The notes under the pieces: model-generated | What the model was told of the DNA's origin: nothing | What the model saw: the letters and a program-made list of their open reading frames with translations, nothing else | The model's database searches: none | Program-made: the position numbers and the translations under genes | In this document: piece after piece, positions 37,301 to 50,100 of the stretch | Position numbering within the stretch: the first letter of the stretch is position 1 | How the letters are laid out: every line of letters begins with the position of its first letter | Source: Phallusia mammillata | Lineage: Eukaryota; Chordata; Ascidiacea; Phlebobranchia; Ascidiidae | NCBI GenBank assembly: GCA_003260075.1 | Contig: QLIY01000087.1 | Location: 62,001-126,000 of the forward strand | DNA length: 64,000 nt | Direction: 5' to 3'

Positions 37301-40300
37301 CAAGCTTCTCCAAAATTCCGGAAGCAGTTACTGGCCGACATTTCGACAACTTTTTCAAGACGTCAGGCAATGTAAGTTCAGTTTGTCAAATATGTTAAAT
37401 CAAAACACCAAATATATAGATTAAACCTGATCCTTAGAAATTTCCTCCTCGGCACTTTCAACTATGTTAAACATTTTTGTTATGCTTGGATTTTCCTGTT
37501 AAAAAGGTTAAAAAGGAATTATAAACTGCTTGAAATTAAAGCACAAAATGCCCTCATCCTAAGTAAGTAGAGTAAGACCGTTTTCATCGAAAAAAGCGCA
37601 CGTAAAAGTGAAACGTAGTCAAAGCGCAATGACAAGCAGTTTTCTTGCCGTAAATACTTCGAAGTGTAAAAGTTGTGTTCTGAAGTTGTAAGTCAAGTTG
37701 GACTTTTCGTTAAGGTTAAGGCCGATTAGGTGCCGGGTGTGGGCTTAATCTTCATAAAACGGATTTGATTCGGGCCATAGAACGGTTTAAACGTAATGCT
37801 AGGTCACATTTTTGGCTTAATTTTCATTAGTAATTATAACTTGCGAGGCTAATTCAACTACTTAAGAAACTGCTTTCAGACCATGTTTTAGGCGGTAGAT
37901 ACTTTAACACCAAAAACTAGCGGCACTGGAGTCCGGTTCACTTGAGGTCAATTGTCAAATAGTTTATAATAATTTAATTTTTTATCTTTTTTTCCCGCAG
38001 ACTCGTAGAAATGCCGGCTGTTAGGGCTATTCGGGTTTAAAATCATAAATAACGTTAAAAACAAGCATTTTATAAACATTTGACCTGACGTTACCTTCTT
38101 GACCTCAAGTGAACCGGACTCCAGTGCAAAGTATCTACCGTTTTAGGCTTGTTCTTTCGGGTTCGGGTCCGCTAACAACTCTGGTGTGTTTGTTTTGAAA
38201 CTTAAATATCTGATTTTTTGGGCTGCAGCTTTAGACGAGGCGTCTGACATCAACAGTCATCTACAGTCGTTGAAGTCACTGGTAGAGAGCATGGAACAAG
38301 GAAATTTCGAAGAAGTTCGTCCTTATCTGACGGCTACCATGCGTGTTGTCGAACTGATTTGGCAACATTCGCGCTATTACTGCAAAGCTCCTAGGGTGAT
38401 TGTGTTACTGCAAGAAGTCAACAATATGCTGATTTCTCAGGTGATTGTTTCACTGTTTTATGTCACAATTTGGTCAAACTGTTTACTTTTGAAAAGTTTG
38501 ACTAAAAATCTGTCTTAACTGATTTTTGCCTTTTCATATCACATGTACATTTATGCATACGTTTTAGAAAAAAAATATTTAAAAGAGCATTTAACATATA
38601 AAAGCACTGTCACTGTCTGTACTTTGGACAGGATATATGCAACCAAAATATTCCTTTTGTCTTTATACTTAAAACAAACGAGCTTATGACCGTCAAAACA
38701 TATTTAAAAATGTCTTTGCTGGCTTCACCCAACGCCGTATTTAAAAAGACCCAAACATCAGCATGAATACATTCGTACTGGGATCAGCCCTGAAGCGTCC
38801 ATGCAGACCAGCGATCACGGCATTCTTACATGTAAATCATAGTATACCAGGCCTTTTAAAGGCGTTATACCGAATGTATTCATNACTTTTACAACTGATG
38901 CTCAAGCTATAGATTCATACAGTAAACCTCGGTTAATCCGGACCCGTTTGGATCAAACATTTGTCCGGATTAGACGACGATCCGGATTAACCCCCCCCCC
39001 TCTGCATGGACGCTTCAGGGCTGATCCCAGTACGAATGTATTCATGCTTGTGATTCGACTTTCGACGGGTTCACCACTGAGCCTGTGTAGCTCAGTTGGG
39101 AGTCCTGGAAAGACTTCTGTCGTTGGTTCGAATCCCACCGCAGGCAAGATTGTTCTAGCCTGTGCCTTGCCACACGGAAATGCTCGGGAGACCGGCCTGA
39201 TTCGGTACAATGGCTTAGATGGGATCGGTGTACCATGATGAACATCAACAGATAATTTATAGTAAAGATAACATGGTCTTATTGCGTATGTTAACAAACA
39301 AAACATAAGCAACATAAAGCGATCGTTTTGTTACACAATGTAGTGAAAGTTATGTACAATTGGAAGGTACGTGCCTCAACCAAGTTTGAATATTTCTATA
39401 GGCCCATTCCTATATCGCTCCTGACGAAATTTTCAAGGCAGAGGTAGAGGACGTGCAGGATAGATTGGAAGTTGCCATCAAGGTCTTTGCCCACTTTCGT
39501 GAAGTGTACGACCGTACAAAGCGCCAACTAGCGGCCAAACCTCGCAACGGTGACGTGTCGAAAGAATGGGACTTCCCCTCGAGCATGGTGTTTGCCAGGG
39601 CTGATGTGTTCCTTAGCAGAGTGAAACAAATCAAGGTGGGGTGTTTTACTGTAGAAACAAAAAAGTTAGCGTCGTAGGGCAAAATTTTTTAAAATATATA
39701 TACTTTTTTGAAAAAAATTGAAAATAAATTGTGGTGGGAAATTTTACACTCAAAGCAAAAAAGGTTTAATTTGGCAAAAAAAGTTTTTTCAATTAATTTT
39801 TTTTATCCAAACATATCAAGGTAAGGTATTTTTCCCTAGAAGCAAAATACAACGTTCAGCAACGTAGGGGATTTTTTGTGGTGGTGCAGCCTAGAATATA
39901 AATTGGTTCAGTCGTTAACTAAATCTAACTTGAAAACAAATCAAATAAGCAATGATCGTTTTTGAGACTTTTACAACTGATGCTCAAGCTATAGATTCAT
40001 ACAGTAAACCTCGGTTAATCCGGACCCGTTTGGATCAAAAATTTGTCCGAATTAGGAAAAGTTTCGGATTACCCAAGGTCAATTAGGTCAAGCCTTACCA
40101 CATTACAAATCATCTGTACCTCAAGTTTTGTCAAAATTAGGCAAAGATCCGGATTACCTGAATCCAAATTAACCGAAGTTTAATGTACCGGTACTTTGCA
40201 GAACTTATTTGACACTTGTATTGAAATGGGAAAACTTGAAAAATTGGAATTTGGTGGCATGAAGGGCAGAGCGCTCAGCGAACAAGTCGAAATACTGCAT

Positions 40301-43300
40301 CAGGAATTCATCGATTACTGGAAAGTTTTCAAGGACAGCTCCTACGACAGTCTTGACCAACGCAGCGAGGTTTATAAAATTCCAAAATTGGGACCTTGTT
40401 TGGTGTACAGAATTGTGATTGTTAACATTTTTTGTTTAGGAGTTTTTGAACGACTTCAATATCTTCCAAATGAAGATTGAAGAATTGGACCACAGGATTG
40501 CAACAATTGTTTTGCAAGCTTTTAACGATACTTCAGGAATTGAAGCGATGTTTAAGGTAATATATTTTCGAATCATTATGGTTTGAATTTGCTTACTATA
40601 CGCAAATACCCAAGGCTGTCTACCCAAAAATTTTGTTCCCCCTAGTCCAAGAAAGTTCCTAATATATCTCATGTAGTCATGTAAAAAAGTTTACAATAAC
40701 ACAACAAAGAACTGGACATCAATAAAAAAAGTCTTTAATCGCCCCTAGAAAATATCAAATCGCTCGCGTTGCAAGTTGTAGCCTACGTTCCACGTTGTAA
40801 GAAATATAACGTAAGGTTTATTGTATTCAAACATGTTGATGGACGCTTTTAATAAAATTAACCAAGGGTACACATGATGAATAATATTGCATTTGTATGT
40901 TTTGTTTTAGTTACTGGCAATTCTTGGGCCATTGCGTAGCCGTCCACGTATTAATAGAGAGACGGGACAAATATTTCTTATTCTTCTGCACGAGTTTGAC
41001 AAGGAACTAGACAAATGCAAAGTAAGTACTTTCAAGCGCCCGTGGACAAAGGCATTACATAATAAGTAGGCTGCATACAGTACATGTGCTTTCGATTTAT
41101 AATGTATCATATGTGCAGCTAGTTACAAGGTTTAGGCCCAGTTGTAGCTACTAACAGATTTGGTGAGGTTTTATACCTGTTGGTCCCAACAAACTAAAAT
41201 GCCGTTAGACCCCCGTAAAAAAGCATGGAGCCATTACATTATAAGTTAGTAAGCTATTGAGTTTTTTTTGTGACGTTTAAGGTTTAGTTTTATGCCCGTT
41301 GTGGCATTAAATATAGTTGTTTGTTACTCCTAACATGCTAAAGTGCCTTAATCCGGCTATACTAGCTAATACAGCCTATGTCACCAGCTGAGACCATATA
41401 AGTCGAAGCAGTGTGCACTGTCTGCAGCTTTAACATACGTCCTACTTAAAAACTGTAAGTTTTAACGTGCTGTTTATCAAATAGCTTCTGTATGACGAGT
41501 TTGTTGCAACTACGGAAGGAGTGCATAGCAAGAACATGCCCCCGGTGTCTGGCGCCATCCAGCGGGTAACTCAGCTTCGTCGGCGCATTGAGTCTCCAAA
41601 GGATCATTTTAGATTTTTTGAAAACCCGTAAGTTTGACTGTAAAATGTAATATGCTGTTGATTTTTCGTAAAATGGGTAACCACCTACATCTGTTTGATT
41701 CAGTGTGATGAAATCAGAAGAAGCTCTAAGAATTTTCGCAAAATATGAAGAAATGCTGAAGCTGCTCAAAGCGTAAGTGTATACTATATTGAAAAACTTT
41801 TTATTCATGTGGTTTTTAGGGCAGTGTTTTCCCGTGTTTTTTACTATCTAATATATAACATTACGATGATGCAAGAAGAATATCTACTGTACGTTGGTAG
41901 GTCAAATGCTGCATATAATAAATCTTTGAATAAGACTTGAAAAAAATAAGTTGACAATATATAGGAAAGTATTCTGGTTTAACATGTGGAACAACTGATT
42001 AAACAGAAGGTCCAGTTTTGACTATTACACCACAATATTTATGATAATAAGCTAACGTTGCGCCTAGTTACGAAGACGAGGCTTATTCTGGGTGGAAGAA
42101 GGATGCAGATGAAGTTTGCAACATCAATTTGGATCTTCCTCTTATACAAAGAGATTCCAACACCAATCTGGTTTCAGTTAATTTCAGTCCAAAGGCAAGT
42201 GTACAGCGATAATTTGAAATGAAGTTTTAAGAACGGCGTCCTATTTTGAAAATCTTTGGGCATCCGTTTTCGCGCTTTCGTTACTAATTTGTAATGGAAA
42301 CATAGTTTTTCTTGAAATTTCTTTCTATTGTGCCTGTTTTTTTAAGTATTTAAAGTTAATTCGCAAATTTAAACGTTTACCGCAGTAGCTCCCAGCCTTT
42401 ATCGGCGAATTTCTCACTTAACATTTCAAAACATTCTCATTCCTTACTACAAAGTAGATAAACCATACAAAGATCGTTTCAAATTGGGCCTTTTATCAAC
42501 TTCACAGGTTTCATTCAAAGCTGCATATTTACAAACCACATGTACAAAATAAAGCAAATTCCTCCAAGTTTCAAAAATTCCTCCCTTCAGAAAAATTTCT
42601 TTCCGCTTTGGAAACCACTACTTCAACAGCTAATTTTAAAATTAAGAGTATTTTTTAAAGTATGTACAATTAGAATTTTATACGTTTTTAGTTGGCGTCT
42701 GTGTTGCGCGAAGTAAAGTATCTCAACACTTTGGGCGTCGACTCGATCCCGCCCAACGCTGCAGCTGTATATGAACGAAACGAAACGTTGTGGAAATACC
42801 ACGCCAACTTGGAAATCACAACTTCCCTCTACAATAAGGTACAACACAGAAATCATATTTCCTATTCCTAATTGGACTATATTGGTCTTTTTTTTACTTT
42901 TTGAGGTATTAGTTTACTTTTTACTAACACAAAACCTCTATTTTCAGGTTCGTGAGAATGTAATATCAGTTGAGCTACCACTTATCGCCAGCCAATTGGA
43001 AGAGATTGATGATAAACTGAAAGAGGCTGAAAATGGAACTAGAACATGGGATGGCAATGGTAAGATACCGTGATGCTTTTGCGTAATATTGTATCGTATA
43101 TTAAACGCTTTCTCGAGGGCAATATAAGTTTGTGTTGACCGTTTTGTACCATTTCAACTTAGACACAGGTTGTGAAATGTTGTTTTCTTTCTATTAGCTC
43201 AAGATGTGTAGCCTGTTGGTCAAATGCGGCCCGCGGGGAACTATACTATTTCAATGCAAATCTAGCGAGCAAAACCAATTTGCACTTTTTCTGAGCAGAT

Positions 43301-44120
43301 CAATACGTCTAATAATATTTTTTCTGCGTTTGGATAATGCGGCTAGAAATCGCTTGCGAATTTTATTAACAAAGATAAGTCAGCACATGTTATATCAAGT
43401 TGCGGCCCGCGGTTCAATCATCCTATTTTTGTTTGGTCCATTGATGTAACATTACCCTCACGAAGGTATCGCGTATGGGATGTCAAAACGACAGTCGATT
43501 TAACATAAAATTCGCTGCAAGAGCACTAATCGTTAATGCAGTATGCAATTCAGAAACATGGGACTACATAAGGAACTGCCATGAAGTGGTATCCAATCTT
43601 GAATCCAGAGTTCAGAAATCCAAAGACAACATCAACAAAATACACGAAATAATGGACAAGGTATCCTATGCCGTAAAATAAGACATGACGTTTTTTGTAT
43701 GCCGATTTGTTCCGAATTCTGTAAAAAAAATTATTCGCACCTATTTGACCAATTTTCACGTGACTTAAGTGGATATAAACGGGTGTATCTGATGTGGCCC
43801 TTCGTATCACTGGTTAAGGCTTGTGCATTTGCCGAAACGTTTGAACAATGAAGCATGTTGCATTTTACGTCTATTTGGGACGTTATTTTTATCTTTAAAT
43901 TTCTATATGATATGCAAATTTAGAATTTTGAGATGTTAAAATTGAGAGAATTTAGCATTTTAAGACTTTTGTGCTTTTTTAGTGGAGTGAGGTGCCCTTG
44001 TTTGAGAGGAAAGATGACAAACGGGACATTCTTCTTCACTTGGAAGATCGGGAGGATAGATTAGGAAAAAGATATGTTGCTATTCACGCCGATGGAGAAG
44101 TTATTCACAAACTCGTCAAG
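33851..44120 (+). CDS. Dynein heavy chain exons 1-18: N-terminal tail, first part
   Basis: Exons: 33851-33907, about 34340-34453 (5' edge unclear), 34983-35156, 36231-36496, 36991-37164, 37256-37371, 38229-38440, 39402-39635, 40202-40369, 40440-40556, 40911-41021, 41485-41627, 41704-41772, 42068-42194 (GC donor follows), 42692-42838, 42948-43059, 43542-43660 (or 43554-43660) and 43983-44120. Phases agree from exon 3 on. The segment matches the dynein N-terminal region 1, which dimerises and binds intermediate chains; recognisable pieces are [15 protein letters not shown] and [10 protein letters not shown]. Exon 4 is longer than the human equivalent, with a Ser/Gly-rich stretch (GSDIAGD at its end). 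Exon 2 should encode residues before KVRLDKWKK that are hidden by the C run. Confidence 0.92.
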
Positions 44121-47100
44121 GTAAATTGTAAACTGGTGTTATTATACAATCCCTCTTTCAAGCCTGTAGTAAAATCATCTTCCGACTGTACTATCCTATA
44201 AGGCAGGGGCGGGCAACATACGGCCCGCGACGGGATTTTGAGCGGCCCGCAGACAGTTTCTGGTCTTACATGATAATGTGGCCCGCGACCACAGTCTGCC
44301 GCAATCCCCCACTACTTGCTTACTATGTCAAATTATAGTTGTAACGGACAGTAACGCTCCCCAATAGCAAAAAACTTTCCCGTCGTTGTTACCATTGCAC
44401 CATATGTCCATTGTTACGACATAACTGCCAACCTTATGTGTGGCCTGCTTTCACGGTTTCCTTTGTTTCCACACGTGTAGCCTAGTTAGTGTTTCAGTAG
44501 TATCCAAGTCTGTGGTGTATGCATTAAATTTGCTGTGGTGAATAATTTTATGTTATATCAGTTAGATTGTTTGGACTGTACTGTAATTGTGACGTTCTTG
44601 ATTGTATTTGGTTTAGGTGGTCAAAAATCCGTTTTAAATCACTGGATAAATAGGCGATTAATGTATCGATTTAGGAATCCGGCCCGCCAAGTACTTCATT
44701 TTCCCATATCAGGCCCGCCGACTGGAGAAGTTGCCCGCCCCTGCTATAAGGTCTGGCGGTATGCTTGTACTTCTTGTACATTTTTTACGTTTTCTTAAAT
44801 GCGGGGTTTCAAGTTAAAACTTGTTTAGGAGTCGAGGAAAAACTGCAAAACAACTCGAAGACCGCACTATAGGAACTTTGCATCTATACTTAAATACTAT
44901 GAAATCAATGTATCATGTTAACCCGCTGTTTTTCAACACATATATTGTCATTTCCAAAATCTCGCAGGTTTCTCAAACTATCTAGTGGGCCGCATGTTTA
45001 AGATCTCCACTTTAATGTTTACCTCCAACACGTCTAAAATGCGCAATGTTTTGTTACATTTTGTTCCAGGCTTCAGGTTTAGTTTTGTTTATAACTATTT
45101 AAGTAATGTTCTCAACCACATGATTTAACATAGCATCAGAATTGTATGGTCATTGAAAAATATAAAACTGAATTATAACTCTTCTGGCAAATATATTGTT
45201 TTCCAACGTGGTTTGCACGAAATTCAGATCCCAGAAAATCATTTAGCATCATTTAGTTCAGTGGTTCTCAACCAGTGGGCCATGGAAGCATTTTGATTGG
45301 GCCACAGACCAACCAAATAGAAAGCTTTTTTTAAGAATTTACTTTCATTTGTGTCACTACACTCAATTTTACAAGAATAATGGCTTGGGGAGGAATTGAG
45401 AAGGAATGTTTTTGTTTTGTTTTTTGTTCTGAACCTATTTTATAGTTGATTTCTTTCTATCTTAAAAATTTACTGGGCCACAGAATTTTTTTGCAATGAA
45501 AGTGGGCCACGAAAGAAAAAAGGTTGCGAACCACTGATTTAGTTTATTTATTTTGACTTGCAGCAACAGTTTATAAAAAAAATCTTATTTACCTTTGAAG
45601 GAAAATGCCGAACACCTGCGAGCAGACGTGACGTCAGAAGCGTGGCAGCATTATCTCGAATATGTCGATGACGCAGTGATTGATGGAATCTACAACGCAA
45701 TCCACTGCTCACTGAACTACATCGTCGCCAATACTGGTAGGTGGTGATATCAAACTGAAAAAAAGATCAGATTTAGTGGTAGTTTAATTACAAACCCTCA
45801 CACCAACCCTAATAGCTCTTGCCGTTTGTATTTTCAAAAAAAGTCAATGAAATATAATGTGCTCGCCATGGCTAAGCGTGCAGTTAAACACTTTACCTAG
45901 TAATTACCACACCTTGGTCTTGAGCAGGGGAACTTTTTTATTGTCTGGGCCAAATGGTGGTTTTTTAAGTGTGTAGGGAGCCGCAAAAAACGAAACCTTG
46001 TGAAAATCACTAAAGATTATGACTTTAAAAGGTAAAATAGCAATCTTTGGTGGTTTTCTGAGGTTTGGCGGGAGCCGCAAAATAAGTAGTTGGGAGCCGC
46101 GTTTGAGAATCACTGGTCTTGATACTCGTTGGGTAACGTCGTTCCAGCTTAATTCTACGACTGCATATAAACCTTCAAAAACGGAGGATAACTTCAGACT
46201 TAATATACTTTACAGTCAACTTTCCCTTTACGCAATTGTGTACTAAACAAAAGCATAATGGAAGATTAGTGCCAATATCATTAAAGAACAGTATGGGTGT
46301 GAACTTTGAACTTTTCAGATAACAGTCAACGTCCTCCACCTCTTCTGGAGTGTCATCTACTCCTCAGCTCCCCGGATGTGGTTTTTGATCCTCCTCTCGA
46401 TTATGAGATGAGAGATGGATTTTACGATCTGATCGAATCAATTGTGACACAAATTTATCAGGTTTGAAACCTAGTTTTAAAACATGTCGATTCCCGAAGG
46501 TTTTCGACAACTTTTTGTTAGTTATTTCACATTGCTCAAACTCAAATATTTATTAATGTAATCGGCAGCGAAATCATTTACTCATATACGACATACCTAT
46601 ACCCACTTTACCTAACACGAATGGTTAGTTTTTAGCCCCCCCTCGACTTGTCCCACCAACGTCCAAACCCCCAGTCGTTCCTCATTGTTACCCACAATGA
46701 TCCAACTTCACTTTCTTTGATCCCCAGTCGCAGTTATATATATAACAGTTATATAACACTATATGATATGGTTAAAAAAGCTGCTGTCAAAATGTTATAC
46801 TGCCAACTCCTGTTTTCAGATCGGATCCCTGGTGGAACGGGTCGCACCACACGGTGATCGTGCTCACTATGTACCAGACATGGAAGCTATGATGCAACTT
46901 GCAAGTATGAGGAGTGAAGTGATGGACAGAACACAAAGTGTGATTGAAAGTGCTATCGAGTACAGAGCGACACTGGACAAGTAAGAAACTGACTTTGAGA
47001 ACAATCTAAAATCGTTTGTACTGTATTCATTTACCCTACAGTGCTTTACTGTGTGAAATGGTCGTAAAAACTACCGTTAATTGGGGCCGAAATATATTTA

Positions 47101-50100
47101 AGTGAAGATTTGTTTGGTTTACATGTTGAAACTTAAGTGAAAATTATGGATTTTCAAGCGTAATATTTTTTTAAGTATAAAGTGATGGTTCCTTTATACT
47201 ACAAGTTGGGAAATGTTTATTTCCAGGCTAAAATTGGTTGACGATCTTATTTCGCTAAAAATCATCTTCATGCACAGTGTCTTTAAAGTGTATAAAGTTC
47301 TTTTTTACTTCATAAAAACTTAGTTTAGGCACATGGTCTTGTTCACGAAATTACATAATTTCGTTGTTTATGTTTTTTATTTGATTTTTTACCTTAAGCA
47401 CCAACAAGCACGGTGTTTTGGTCAAAATCTAAATTTTCTGTATAAGATACGCCTACTTGTGGGTGGATGACCGCAAGGAATTCATGCGCCAATTCCTGTT
47501 GTACAATCACGTGCTCACCGCTGAAGAAATCGAGGCCCATGCGGAATCAGGGGTACCTGAGTCCCCGCCAACATTAGAACAATTCCGAAGTCAAATCGAC
47601 ACTTACGAAGTTTTGTACAACGAAGTTTCGGCTTTACCAGAAAACAAGGTTTAGTAGAAATTTGCTTGTTAAATTTTACAATTATAGTGAAATGTAATGT
47701 ACGGATTATTGTTAGATATTTTCATCTTGGTTCCGGGTTGACCTTCGACCTTTCAAGCAGTCCCTCTTGAATGTTATTAAACGTTGGAGCCTGATGTTTA
47801 AGGAGTATCTCATGACTCATGTTATTGAGAGGTTTGTTAAAAGCTAAATCAACTGAATTTGTACTGTCTGATTTTTTTGCGTTAACATTTTTTTTTTGCT
47901 TTTTTGCCTGCATTGAAATTTGGGATGACCTCAGGTTCTTTCGTCACCCCTATTCTCGAAAAATGCAAAACAAACGAAACTACTAAACTAAAACTAAAGT
48001 ATCTTTCGGCAAAAAGATTTTTTCAACCAAATACCGCTGCGTGTCAATCAATGTCTATCTTTCTGTTCAAAACGATTCCAATTGGAACGGAATAAACAAG
48101 AAGGCAAATTTTGGTCATAGGTTTCTTTAATCAATCAAAATCAATTTGGTTAAATGTTTTCGGTATATTGCTTAATTCTAACAAAACCCCTGCTGCCATT
48201 GCATAAATATTGTCCGGGAATTAACTTTGTTACAAGTACTTTTCCAAATCAGCCCACTGTCAATGGGGTTGGTATGGAAAAAAAGTTTATTGCTTAAACC
48301 CCAAAAGGGCTGAAATAGAGTACAAATCATTACTTGTTGCAGTCTACAAGAGTTGGAAGAGTTCATTGAAATCACTGAATCCGGATTGCAGGAAGAAGTC
48401 AAGGAGGGAGATTATGATGCCCTTGTAAGAATTATGGCAAATCTCGTGGCCGTCAGAGATAGACAACAGGTTCGAATGAGAATGTAATGTAATTGTTAAC
48501 ACCAGGGATTGTGCAACCTTTTTACTCTTGGCTTACAATACAATTAACTTAAAGAGACGACTGGTCGCTTATTTATGTAAGACAAGTCGTCTCGTTGCGT
48601 ACCAAAAACGCATGTATTGATGTTAAAAAACGCATGTAACTGCCGAGTAAACTTTGCACGTAAATCAAACAGCATGTTAGGTTTCAGAAAATAGCACCCG
48701 GCGCATCGATCTGCTCCAAAACAAACCTTGGAATAGTTTGCTAGCACTGCAAAAAAATAGTCTAGCCAGTCGCACTTTATTAAAATCCCTTATTTTATAG
48801 GCCGCATTCGTCCCGAGGACTGGAGGTTGCAAACCTCTGGTTTGCACCAAAGGTTTTTTAGAAACATTTGTTATTTTTGTTTTTTTGTTGTTGCGTGTTT
48901 TTAGTTTAATAAAATTGTGTTTCTAGGCAACCGACAGCATGTTCGAGCCCTTGAAAGATACCATCGAACTTCTGCATCACTACGAGCAAGAACTTCCAGA
49001 GGAAAGTCATAAACAACTGGAAGAGTTGCCTGAAAAGTGGGACGCCACCAAAAAACAGGTCGGCAACAAAGCTATACAAACTTTCCTAGTTCCTTTTCCA
49101 GACAGAGCAATTTTAAATTACATTACTCTTTGTATGCATAGTGATACTGATAGTTTACTAGCAGTTTCTTAATTTGAGTACATAATACACAGTTGCAAAA
49201 ATTCACAGTTTTTACTATTCACCAATATCTATAACTGATGTGCATACAAAAAGAAATATCAATTCAAATGAGTTCAAAATATCCTTGAAGTAACAATCCA
49301 AATAAATTTGAATTGACTTGAAATTTGTTTCAACACGAAGTTTGTGTGTTTGTAGGCCACGACTGTTCGACACAACGTAAGTCCCCTGCAAGCCAATGAA
49401 GTTTCGGTGATCCGACGGAGATGCCAAGCGTTCGACGTCAAACAACATCAGTTTCGCGAATATTTCAGAAAGTAAGTCAAACATTCGTTGACCCAGGCAC
49501 CTAGTTCGACACGAAAATAACACCAGAACTTAGCGTTTTTATTAGAGAGACCCTAATGTTAAGCATTAGGCGTTATTATGTAGTATATGTTCATTTTAAA
49601 CATTTTGACTATAATGATGCACCAAACTTTAGGCAGAAACTGTTAAGTTTGTAAAAAAGATCCGGGTTTGGTCGAATCGCAACCAAGTATTCAGCCGAAT
49701 CCGAATCCTAATTCGGTTAAGTAAATTCGGCAAACCCAGAACATAATTCTAACTTTGACCACTTTTCCTACACCAGGTGTGCTCCTTTCCTTTACACATC
49801 GGAAAAGCCTTACGTCACGCTGGACCAAATGGAGCGTGAAACACGTGACATGGAAACGGAAATGGGAGCGCTTCAGGTAAGTTAAGTATATGACTGACAT
49901 TTTCGCCATATATTGAACCGTGTTTGAAATATTTGTTCAACTAGACTTCTGCCGATTTGTTCGAGGTCAACATGCCCGACTACAAACAACTGAAAGCTTG
50001 TAGAAGAGAATTAAGGCACCTTAAGGTATGATGCCTGGTTAATCATGCTCTGGAAGTATTTAAAAGTGAATAATTTGAGCTTACTATAACTAGCCTTTCA

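Noticed and set aside
39081-39146. Functional tRNA gene
   Set aside because: The anticodon arm does not pair and extra sequence follows, so I list it as a SINE head.
43204-43449. Possible transposase fragment with GCGGCCCGCGG at both ends
   Set aside because: The GGCCCGCG motif recalls the hAT element at 44204, but I see no clear inverted ends, target duplication or transposase signature.
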